Shown piece by piece: positions 25,401-35,415 of a stretch of DNA of 64,000 nucleotides. Position 1 is the first letter of the stretch. Each line of letters starts with the position of its first letter. The notes beneath the pieces were generated by a model. The model saw only the letters and a program-made list of their open reading frames with translations, did no database searches and was not told the origin of the DNA. The DNA is taken from positions 496,001 to 560,000 of the forward strand of contig LATX02000184.1 of the NCBI GenBank assembly GCA_001466705.2. The letters run 5' to 3'. Source of the DNA: Moniliophthora roreri. Its lineage: Eukaryota > Basidiomycota > Agaricomycetes > Agaricales > Marasmiaceae. The position numbers were made by a program, and so were the translations under genes.

Positions 25401-28400
25401 CGCACATTGCACACACGATCATCTACGCCGTCGTCGATATCGTCTCCTCTCGCTCTTGCTGCTCCTATCGTCGCTTCTCAGTATCCCGAGGAATCTGTAC
25501 CCAGTATGAGCCTTGGCGAACCAAGGACCGCGACTATTCAACCTCGCAAGTCTTCATCGAGTTTGCTAGAACCCAAGCTAGTTGTCACTCCGCCTGCCTC
25601 ACCTCAGGTTCATGCTCGCGATTCCACTTCGTCCTCAGGACTGACCAGAGAACCTTCAACAAAGCGCGGTCACCGTCGACATTCCACAATCAATCCAGTC
25701 GCAGCTAGTGGCTCTGGAGGTCCTCTTTCACCCCGACAACCTTCGGCTGCGCCTTTATCACGGACAACACCCACCTCCATTAAAGATTTCGACATCATCA
25801 AGCCCATCAGCAAAGGCGCATTTGGATCCGTCTTTTTGGCGAAGAAAAAGATCACCGGGGATTACTACGCGATTAAGGTGCTAAAGAAAGCTGACATGAT
25901 TGCGAAGAATCAGATCACCAATGTCAAAGCAGAGAGGATGATTCTGATGAAGCAAGCTGAGTCCCCCTTTGTAGCCAAGCTGTACTTCACTTTTCAGAGC
26001 AAGGAAAACTTGTATCTAGTAATGGAGTACCTCAACGGCGGTGACTGCGCAGCACTCATCAAGTCCTTGGGGTCCTTGCCAGAGGAATGGACAAAGAATT
26101 ACATTGCGGAGGTGGTCTTGGGGCTGGAGTACTTGCATCAACGAGGAGTTGTACATCGGTGAGGCATAGCGTCATAGTGATATTTAATGTGCTAACGTCG
26201 GTTCATCAGAGATCTAAAACCCGACAATCTACTCATCGATCAACATGGTCATCTGAAGCTCACCGACTTTGGTTTAAGCAGAATTGGTTTGCTCGGGCGA
26301 CAGACTCGCGAGAGTCAACTAGGGCGTCCGTATGCCAGATACAACTCACGGTCTCGTCCGCCCTCTATTGATTCGGCGTATCTGTCGTCTCCGCTATTTA
26401 CAAACGATGGAGGTTCGTACTTTACCCAGCGGACGCATTCGGTTCCCCGACAAGGAAACTCCCCTTATTTTCCCTCTACAGATGATGTCGGCGAATCCAG
26501 TGGTTCAGAATCTGTCGCTGTTCTTCAGAACCTGCGCTCAAGGAATGCAGACAGTCCTCTGCAGTCCTTCGCCACTGAACTCACGACTGATCTGAGATCT
26601 CATTCACACTCTAATTCCAACTCGAACTCAGCCAGTGGGACACCGCCCGGAGAGCAGAAGTTTGTGGGCACCCCCGATTACCTCGCACCGGAAACTATAC
26701 TTGGTCTTCGAAAGGACGATGCTGCCGTGGACTGGGTAAGGAATTCTTCTGGTTTTTGATGCCGCCGTTCACTAATAGACTCTATCTTCACACAGTGGGC
26801 CCTCGGTGTTATCACTTACGAGTTCTTGTACGGGATTCCGCCGTTCCATGATGACACTCCGGAAAAGGTTTTCGAAAACATCCTTTCCGGACACGTGGAA
26901 TGGCACGAGGAATGGGTCGACTTTTCAGACGAGGCCCGTGATTTCATGCAAAGGCTGCTGACTCTTGATCCTGAAGCTCGGCTTGGAGCCAACGGAGCGG
27001 ACGAGGTCAAAGCGCACCCTTTCTTCCGCGGCATCGAATGGGACAAGGTGACAACGACAGAAGCAGCGTTCATACCGCAGGTCACCGATCCCGAGTCGAC
27101 CGACTACTTTGACCCTCGTGGTGCTATTCCCATGCTCTTCCAAGATGACGATCAAGTGGCTGTCGCGGGAAAATCAGCGCTGAACAGTCCAGTTGTTGAT
27201 ACTTCCATGCCTCCTCCATCACTTCCTGTTCCTATTGCTGGTCGTGAGCCTGCTTCCACGCCAGGAGCCGATGACTTTGGGTCGTTCAGCTTTAAGAACC
27301 TTCCAGTTTTGAAGCAAGCCAATGACGATGTGATTCGGAAGCTCAAGACAGATCAAATGGTTCCATTGACGCATGCCATCTCAGAGACTTCAGGCTTGCA
27401 TTCCCGAAGACGGAGCATTTCTCATCGTATGAAGAAGCCACCTAGTGTTGTCACAACTGTGGACCCAAAGAACATGTCAACGAATCCTCCTTCTCCTGCG
27501 ACATCTACATCCTCAATAGCTTCGTCTCCTTCCCGTGCAAGTGTTACTCCTTCCACACCAGGAAGCAGTGGTGGCAGTCATGCCCGCAAATTTTCCGAGT
27601 ACGGCGCAGTTGAGCGTTTCAAACTCAACCATATGGAAGGAGGCGACAGACGCAATTCTATGCCCAGTCGCTTACGAACTGCATCTGCTTCTAGTGCTGG
27701 GGACGGTTCAGGCTCCGAAACATGGACATCTTCCGTCGGACATGGATCCACGAACACTCCACCTTCATCTGTTCATTCTATTGATTTGAAAAAGGGTCCG
27801 GATCCAACTGATCGTGCGGTGACTTGCCTGCTCGCTGAAGATAATCCTATTACCGCGAAGATCATTGAGACATTACTTATCCGGATGGGTTGTCGCTGCG
27901 TGGTCGTATCAGATGGCTCTGAAGCGATTAGCGTTGCAATGGGAGACATCAGTCAGTATAATCGTTGGTTTTTGACGAAAATTCATTGAGGTCTGATGTT
28001 CTCCACAGAGTTTGACTGTATATTGATGGATCTTCACATGCCTGTCTGTGAGTAAATAACGTGTTTCTTTGGGCGCTTGTGCCTGACGTCCTTCTAGTGG
28101 ATGGTGAGGGGGCCGCTCGGTATATTAAGAGTACAAATAGCAAGAATACGAACACTCCGATTATTGCGGTTAGTGCGTATAGCGGCGCTGATACAAGCGA
28201 CTCGAATAGCGTTTTTGCTGCCTCGCTTTCCAAACCTTTACAAAAGGCTGATCTGTTAGGTGAGACGCTCACTGTTGTTCGTTGATGCGCTGGTAAGCGG
28301 TTGCTAACCTGTTTCCCCCAGCGGTATTGCGACAGCTCGGATTTAAAACCACGACGATGCAGGGTGCGGGACCCGGTTCTACAAAGGTCACCGCTTCTCA

Positions 28401-28425
28401 CCAAGCAGTCCAACCCGTTTCATGA
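22427..28425 (+). CDS. Rim15/Cek1-type protein kinase with PAS, zinc-finger and receiver domains
   Basis: Large AGC-family Ser/Thr kinase of the Rim15 group, which acts downstream of nutrient signalling (TOR/PKA) to control quiescence and stress entry. Order of parts: Ser-rich N-terminus with a small Y-G-S-H repeat; a PAS-like fold around 23930-24230 ([37 protein letters not shown]); a zinc finger [20 protein letters not shown] (C-x2-C-x11-H-x3-C); then the kinase. Kinase motifs: [41 protein letters not shown]. About 124 residues of Ser-rich sequence separate DFGLSRIG from [11 protein letters not shown], as in Rim15. The C-terminus is a receiver domain: [28 protein letters not shown] with phospho-acceptor Asp, AVSAYSG and [12 protein letters not shown]. 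Introns lie near 24006, 26161, 26737, 27950, 28047 and 28260. The stop is TGA 28423-28425, giving about 1,890 residues. Confidence 0.92.
22736..22771 (+). repeat. Three 12-bp tandem units inside the Rim15-like gene
   Basis: Three near-identical 12-bp units (TAYGGCTCTCAS) encode Y-G-S-H/Q repeats in the disordered N-terminus of the kinase. Unit length is a multiple of three, so copy number can vary without shifting the frame. Confidence 0.85.
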
Positions 28426-28779
28426 CCCAACACGCTCTCATGCTTACATACATTGTATATGACGCTTCACGTTCGTTACGTTTGCATAGTTTTCGATCTT
28501 CTCATCCCGTCATCTCGTCGATCCAGTTTTGCACCACCCATGCACTCCTGTCATCTGTTTCAACGCTCTGGTACATTTTGCACGCAATTTTCTCGATTTC
28601 GTTTCAATCACTGGCATTTGTTTCCTTATCATATTCCTTCTTGTTTGCACATGTAGGTTAGATATTTCACGCTGTGCTAGGCGAGCACAGGTTGTACAGG
28701 ATCAATCGATCTATGGTCAAGACATTGACGCTAGCGCCCGGGAGAGAGTTCACTCAGATCTTTTGAATTCCCTTTTTAT
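28426..28779. other. Intergenic region, no gene seen
   Basis: T-rich 350 bp between two genes on the same strand. Short open frames at 28422-28661 are rich in Phe, His, Leu and Ser and look like chance translations of a pyrimidine-rich stretch. It probably holds the 3' UTR of the kinase and the promoter of the next gene. Confidence 0.45.
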
Positions 28780-31041
28780 ATGACCTCAGAGTCGTGGAAA
28801 CAACCAAGCTATGAGCGCTCTCCTTGCCCTTCTACTACTACTACTTCCATCATGCCCCCGCTCCCAAGGAGTATAACTCAAGTTCCCTCCACAGTCCACC
28901 GTTCAGACCTATTCTTCACCGAGACCGCATCACAATCAACTTCGCGTCCGTATCCCTATCCCCGCCATTCATTTTCTGCTCCTTCACACTCTGAATCTTC
29001 CAGTCAATCTTCATTACATCGCTCTAGAACTGCACCCCCTCCAATTCCCCCCAAACCGTCGTTATCGAGTCCCCCGCCGCTTCCAAGCGTGCCAGAACCA
29101 TTGCGCAGTATAGTGCCTTTACCTCCACCGCCACCTCCACCTCCACCGCGGGCGGTGGTACCAGAAGAGCCAGAAGAGCAGTCAGACCTCGAAGCAGCAC
29201 TGGAACTATCGAGATCAGAGTCTTCGAACAGAGCCGCTTTCTTAGAGAAGCTCGACAGCCAGGAAGAGGAAGAATTGGCTAGAGCGCTTCAGGAGTCGCT
29301 AAGAACATCACCAAACCCTGCGCCTCAGGCAGGGCTATCATTACCCTCATCGTCCCCGCCACACTCAACCCGGATATTACACGGTCTACCAGAACCACCT
29401 ACCACACAATCTACGCCCTCAAGTAGTCCTCTTCAACTATCACGCGCCATCGGCGATGGAGACTCACTTGCGTCATTACCGAGTCGTTCTTCCAACACCG
29501 AACCGTCGGCAACTACAAGTCCGAGCTTACTCGATGACGAAGCATTCGCTCGTCAGCTAGCTGCTGAAGAAGAGGAAGAAGAAGCGCGTAGTAAAGGAGC
29601 AGTAAACGGTTCTGCAGACGTGAGTCTTCTGTCTCGATTGCTTTTGAGTCACTCATTAAGTTGACCTGATAGTCTATAGAAGATGATGAAGCATTCGCCA
29701 GACGACTTGCAGCCGAGGAAGATGAAGAGTTGAAGGAGGAAAGCAGAGTAGCAACCGTCACCCAAGTTCCTCCAAATCTTCCTCCTACCTATGACGAAGC
29801 CGTACCTAGGCCTCCAAGAACTTCTTCCCTTCCTGTTGAGCGAGTCATACCCCGGACAAACTCAGCGGGATCTTTCAGCCCGACTGGCACCCCTTCTGAT
29901 TCTCCAACATTGATGCCTCTGAACCCGTTACGCTCGGCTGTATCCGAGTCTTCCATGTCCTTGAACCCAACACGGTCGCCAGAGTTAGACTCTCTAGCAC
30001 CTCTCGTTCCGGTTCGCACATCCGGTTTTGAAAAGAGTTCATCTGAAAAGAGTCGTCTGAGTACAATATCTTCATCCTCGTCTTCGCTTTCCCTTCCGTC
30101 AAAACCCAATACACCGCCCGCCAGCGAGTCCACTCCCATTAATGCCAATCATTTCGTAGACGCTGAACTCCTGAGAGGCGTCTGTAAGTCAACAGCTTCT
30201 TTTTGTGAGGTTTCCGTATATCCTGACCATTTCCTCTTTCAGCCATGAGCTTTGCACAACCTGTCATTTCTTATCAAAATCACCCGATGCAAGGTCCGGC
30301 GCCGAATATTATATCGCTGTCCTACGGCCGGAGTCCACCATTGCATGTTCAAGGTCCCAGTTGGCGGCATCTGCTCAAGCTCATGGCCAGATTGTCGGGG
30401 ACTCGGGTTGAGCCAACAGTTGAGTCAATGGCTCAGCATAAAATTGACATGCGATTAAGGACGGTGGTGCAATTCATCCGAGTAAGTAGTGATTGATTTC
30501 TTGCCGGAATCCGAACTCTAACAAACCATTCTGCATCAAGCCACATATTTCTCAGCCTGAATGGCGCACAATATTCTGGTTTACTATTGATCATCCAGTC
30601 CCCAATCAACCTCAATTCCGTCGGTATGCGAATAACGACGTTGAGGTCCTACCTTTTTCTTACTCGCTTGCTCCTGTTCCCACAATTTTGCGGGACGGTG
30701 CTGACACACCCCTATCCAAAACATATACCATTCCCTCGACGGAGTCGTTGCCATACCCAATTCTACCTATTACGTTCCCTAATCTCGCTCTTTACCTACA
30801 AGCTGCTCTTGACGAGTCACGGCGATACATGAGCGACAGCTCGAGCGGTTTCCGGAAACTCGCAAAGATGATCGATATGTGCTATGAAAACGACGGATAT
30901 GTCGAAACTGAGAGTCGTGGGGTTGGAAAGATGTTTAAGAAGGTCATGGGAAGAGGGAACAAGAATAAGAAGAATGGAAGAGGAGGAAATGAAGATACCT
31001 ATGAGCTGGTGACACCGTTTGTACCAGATGAGTGGGGTTGA
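28780..31041 (+). CDS. UIM- and PPxY-containing protein of unknown function
   Basis: I do not recognise a named orthologue. The N-terminal half is Ser/Pro-rich with a run of about ten prolines near 29118-29148. Two ubiquitin-interacting-motif-like helices follow: EQSDLEAALELSRSES and EEEELARALQESLRTS, both with the acidic patch, central Ala and conserved Ser. Next comes a duplicated acidic helix, DDEAFARQLAAEEEEEE and DDEAFARRLAAEEDEE, split by an intron. A PPxY motif (LPPTYDEAVP) is a consensus ligand for WW domains of Rsp5/NEDD4-type ligases. The C-terminal 260 residues look folded (SWRHLLKLMARLSG, MRLRTVVQFIRP, EWRTIFWFTIDHPVPNQP) and end in a basic then acidic tail. Introns lie near 29623-29678, 30184-30242 and 30482-30541. 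An ATG at 28852 (MPPLPRS) is an alternative start. I infer a ubiquitin-linked adaptor, perhaps in membrane trafficking. Confidence 0.75.
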
Positions 31042-31251
31042 AGACGGATGGACACTCTCTGTACTAATACTGACAAAAAGGGTTTTATTCTATCTTCTTT
31101 GTACAAGTAGACTTCCTCCCTCAGCTATTTGTAGTGTATATCTGGACTATTGAGAATCATATCGTTGAAACTCAATGTGTGAAAACTTGAGGCGCGCTTG
31201 TTCTGATCCAAAACGTCACATTGCTCTGTATACGCCCTTTCATTGACTGCA

Positions 31252-32376
31252 ATGACAGTTTCCTCAGAAGCAAAAGCTAACATATCTACTCAACAACCAA
31301 TAGTCATACCCCCGTTGACCACCGAGGAAGAGGGTACGTTGTTAATTCGCCTCTCAACATTCCAAAAAAAAAGTTGAATTTCAGCTAAAGCACGCCACTA
31401 ACAGAGCATCTATTCCAGACCAGATCGTCCATGCAAGGATAACAAACGACGAAAGGCCCCTTCGGCGTGTCATCAAAAAGTTCCACCAATACACGTCCGT
31501 GGCGTATGAGCCCATCGTTCCGCAACTCGGAGCACCTCCTGAAGGATACGATAATCCGCAAATTGATAATGCAAGAGAGGCATTCTTATTGGAACTAGCA
31601 TCCTTTCAGCTCTTGTTGAAGAAGAGTGCGATGATATGTGAGGCGGAGGCAAGACAAGTGGAGGAGTATCAACGGGAAAAGCAGAGAATTGGTGCGTAGC
31701 CCGTGATTCATTTTCGTCTCTATCTCACCTAAATAACGCCCCGTTTACAAAGATGATGAGCACGGAACCCTCCGAGGGCAGATAGAACAGCTCAAGACCT
31801 CACTCGAACATGCACAAATCCTGCGACGAAGAAAAATTGAATACGATGTTGTTGCTGAAAAGGTCAACTCTCTACCGAGTAGAGATGAATTGGAACAGTA
31901 TGTTTCTCCTAGTAACACTGTGTTACTAGAACTCATGTTTTTGTAGGAGCATTTCAGCTCTAGAAAATGACATGGCAGCGATACGAGCGGAACACGATAC
32001 CCAAAACCGAACCATACAGAGCCAGAAGGCCGCTTTGGACGGAATAATTGCGACCTTGAGTACCCTGCGATTCGCAGGTGGTGATAGGGATATGACAAGC
32101 TCTGCAAGAGAGACACCTGGTTTGGATGGTAGCTTAGAGAGCGAGGCGAATGGAAGCAGCGCGCCAACACCCGCCCCCGTCAAGTTAGAAGATGGGGAAG
32201 AAGGAGAAGATAAGCCGACTGACGGAGACAAAGCAACAGGGAATGATATCGAGATGGGTGAAGTAGAAGAGGACGATAGGAATGCTCGGGGCAAAAAGGC
32301 GCGAGAGGATTTAGAGGAGGGTGAGGCAACGGACACTAGTAGTGCATTATCAGATCCTCCGGACGACGATGATTAA
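31252..32376 (+). CDS. THO complex subunit 7-like protein
   Basis: THO couples transcription to mRNP packaging and export; THOC7 is a small coiled-coil subunit paired with THOC5. The start is MTVSSEAKANISTQQP (ATG 31252), and an intron after LTTEEE joins to DQIVHARITNDERPLRRVIK. The middle contains AREAFLLELASFQLLLKKSA and a long coiled coil, EAEARQVEEYQREKQRI, then GTLRGQIEQLKTSLEHAQIL. The key family block is RRRKIEYDVVAEKVNSLPSR, closely matching the R-K-x-Y-x-x-x-A-x-x-I-x-x-x-P-x-R stretch of THOC7. The C-terminus is highly acidic with Glu/Asp repeats. Four introns can be placed, including about 31334-31419, 31692-31750 and 31898-31947. The stop is TAA 32374-32376. Confidence 0.78.
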
Positions 32377-32424
32377 CGACTTGGATTGGATTTTTGGGCA
32401 CTTTCTGCATCGTGTATTATTGGA

Positions 32425-33784
32425 CTAACTCAAGCCTATATCGACAGACATCAAATCTCGCGCGCATACTACATTACCACCGTGTTCTTCTGCAGCCAGG
32501 CCTCGTATTGCCTCCATGATCCTTCTGGCATTCTCGTCCATATCGTCATTCCCAGCGTATCGAGCAGAGAAATGATTTAGTACCAAACGTTTCGCCCCAA
32601 TCTTTTCTGCAAACTTTCCGGCCATCTGAGGTGTAGAGTGCCCCCTGGATATTGTTCTTTCTTGGACAATCTCGTATGTATCTGTCTCCTTGGTGGCCGA
32701 ATCCATACCAGGTAAATGAGCATTCGTGGCCTCGTGTATCAAAAGATCCGCATTTTGAGCCATGGCAGCGATAGGTGATGGGTCGTAAGTATCCCCAAGG
32801 ATTACCAGTTTGCGACCAGGCCTCTTAGGAGGACCATGCAGCACTGTGCCGTCAGAAAGCTCTACTACTTCGCCTGCCTGTAACCGCCGCATGACAGATA
32901 TTGGCGTCTTGTTACGCTTAATGTCTGCCAGATACTTTTGAGGATCCATCTTGCCAGGAACTGGTTCTTCCGTAACCACATAGCCGACACAAGTTACCGA
33001 ATGCATGATCGGGGCAGCGCCCACCGTCAACACATTGTCCTTAAAAATGTCTTTCCAGACGCCGTCATCGGACTGAGGTATATTACGTCCGTTTGGCGAC
33101 TCTGATCGGTGTCGGGGAAGCTCTGTACAGTCGCCTGACTGAGGGTCGGAGAGTAGACGTAGTTCGTGTACGACATATGGGCGCCCGAGGAGAGTATGAG
33201 TAAAGGTGAGGCCGTTACGAATGTAAGCTCTTGTGCCGAGCGGTCCATAGATCTCTAGAGGCTGGGCGGGTATAGACGTGTCTTGAGGCTTGTTAACTGT
33301 ATAGGGAACATATTGAAACGCACTGCTTCATTTAGATCGACCTGGGTTCTAGGGTCGTCCACTCCTACAGTTCCTCCTGCACCGTTCAAACAGGAAGCCA
33401 TTAAGGGCAGCAAACCGAAAATGTGGTCTCCTGTGCTCGAGGCAATGAGGGGTTAGCACATACCACAGATGCAGTACCAGGTTACCCAAACTCACCATGC
33501 GTATGAGTTATGAAGATCTTCTCGATTTTCCCCATTTTTACGCCGCTCTTCTGTATCTGATGCTGGACGACCACAGAACATTTGACACTTGAAATCAGTC
33601 TGCTTTGAGCTAAATATGACAGAAATACCTGTGTGCCTTCCCCGCAATCGAAAAGCCATACATCGCTTCCGAGTCGGAGGGCCAGGGCTGAATGGTTCCT
33701 TGTGGATGATGGTTGAGCAGATGCAGTCCCTAGGAAAGTTACATTGATTGTACTTGAATGAATTGGTGTCCTTGTCGCCGCCAT
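32425..33784 (-). CDS. Short-form tRNase Z (metallo-beta-lactamase fold)
   Basis: Endonuclease that removes the 3' trailer of pre-tRNAs before CCA addition. The protein begins [20 protein letters not shown] and continues LFDCGEGTQ and [10 protein letters not shown], the metal-binding H-x-H-x-D-H (GDH is completed across an intron near 33496). Later ligands are present: a His in [10 protein letters not shown], an Asp in ILGDTYDPS, and [21 protein letters not shown] and LNHFSARY with the C-terminal His. The total is about 370 residues, the short (ELAC1/bacterial-like) length, with no sign of the second amino-terminal half found in long-form ELAC2/Trz1. No convincing mitochondrial presequence is seen. 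Stop TGA, at the window-strand low end 32425. All active-site residues I could check are kept. Confidence 0.92.
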
Positions 33785-33922
33785 GGAATGGCTATTTAGG
33801 AGAATTCAATCGAAGGTGCTGACTCGAATTTTTCACACAATTTCCGCACAACATTGTCATACTTAGCTACTGCCTGTCGTGATGCTAGCTCTGCGAGGGG
33901 TGTAAGGCTCAAGCTCATATTG

Positions 33923-33939
33923 ATATATATATATATATA
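33923..33939. repeat. Short AT dinucleotide microsatellite
   Basis: About eight AT units just downstream of the 3' end of the first RING gene. A simple repeat of no evident function. Confidence 0.85.
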
Positions 33940-33973
33940 ATTTACGGATAAATCATTCTCAAATCCAAACCTG

Positions 33974-35339
33974 TTATCGCCGAGTTTTTAGTCGTTTGCT
34001 ACTACGTGTGGATGCCTCGTCAAATTTCGTGCCGTGTCGTTTTCTGAGGAATTTTCGCTTTTGGTCCGGAGACATGGGACGATATTCTTGAGTGGTATCT
34101 TCAAGATCAGAAGGCCTGTATTCGGAACTTGAATGTTGGACGTTTGCCAAGGTGGTACTGCCAGAGATTGACCTTCCGTACCTTTCCCTAGTAGATGGCA
34201 ACGCTCACCTCGCACTCTCTTCCTCCTCGTCATTGATGAAATTCTCGGACCTCTCTTCTTCAGTTGTATCTTGTTCATGTCGATGTCCAGAGTCCAAAGC
34301 CATGAACGCTGCCGCAACCGTTTGCAGTTCGTCCCAACGTTCAGCTTCGGTGAGATGAACCAGTCGAAGCTCATCTCTTGATGTAAGTTCGTCACAGGTA
34401 GAACAAATGATCGATTGGTCAGAGCCATTTGAGATTTGCGGAAGACATGTATCGCAAATGATGTGGAGGCAGTTCATACTGAAAAGAGACATTGGTCTTA
34501 GATCGCTCAGGAAAGTGATGTAGCGTACCTTGATATGTTTTCGGGCTCTGTGATTTTTGTTGTACAATGACAGCAGAAATCTCCCCGCTTCGCTGGAACC
34601 AATGCCCTTTCCTGCATGAGTGCAGAGAAGCGCCGCAGTAGCTGGGGTTTGGCAAGGTGTAAGAGGAGTATGCTTGGATGGTTGTGTACTGGAGCTACCT
34701 TTCTCATCTTATAGGCATCATCCTCTTCAGATAATGAAAAGGTGTCGTCGAGATTCGATAGAAGATCTTCGACCTCTCTCTTGAGTGAAGTATCGTCTTC
34801 TAACTTGATCGACTAGTTAGGACTGAGAAGTTGCATATACCGAAGAGCTGTGTGCACCGATTTGATTCGCTTTAGATCCTTTTCCCTGGCCTTTTGTCAA
34901 AAACAAGATCAAATTGATGTCCGCATCAACCAAAAGGGCAACTCACCGCTTCGAGCTCCTTAACTTTCTCTTTCAGCTCTGCAACTTCTATATTTGTTAA
35001 CTGAGGGCTACTGCGTTTCCGTGGACTACCACTCTCTTCTTGAGCCCCTAGCTGCCGCCGTAATCGGGTGTTCTCTCTACATAAGATCTGCACCTCTTGC
35101 TTCACCAGCTTCCGAGTATTGTTGAAAAAACTGTCAATTCTCATCTGTTGGCCACCGTATAAGATACAGAAGTCATATCGAGTAAAGAGATTGCGCACAT
35201 CGATATTTGCTCCGCCAGAAGTCTCTCCATGATCATCATCTGAGCTTGCCGCAAACCTTTCCTCGTCTACATCAGCATTCCTTCTGCTCATCTTCGAAGA
35301 CAATCCTGCTTTATTCCCTTTGCCTCGGGTGACAGGCAT
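33974..35339 (-). CDS. RING-finger/coiled-coil protein, tandem copy 1
   Basis: Probable E3 ubiquitin ligase of unknown target. The start is MPVTRGKGNKAGLSSKMSRR (Met at 35339), followed by an acidic stretch (DVDEERFAASSDDDHGE). A coiled coil follows (FNNTRKLVKQEVQILCREN, IEVAELKEKVKELEA), then AREKDLKRIKS, LKREVEDLLSNLDDT and PQLLRRFSALMQE. The RING sits across an intron: FCCHCTTKITEP, then MNCLHIICDTCLPQIS and IICSTC, giving the C3HC4 order. The tail (LTEAERWDELQTVAAAFMAL, DSGHRHEQDTTEEERSENFI) leads to a basic C-terminus, DQKRKFLRKRHGTKF. The stop is TAA (TTA at 33974-33976). The neighbouring gene has the same order of parts and similar sequence, so the two are tandem paralogues. About six short introns are needed. 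Confidence 0.75.
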
Positions 35340-35415
35340 TGTGAAATGGTGAAAGGAGAGTCTGGGAGATGTGACACACGTATCACAGCAAATCAATCTT
35401 GTGATCATCAGCCAA

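Noticed and set aside
33923..33939. AT repeat considered as an origin or transposon footprint
   Set aside because: Only about eight units, with no flanking target-site duplication or inverted repeats visible.
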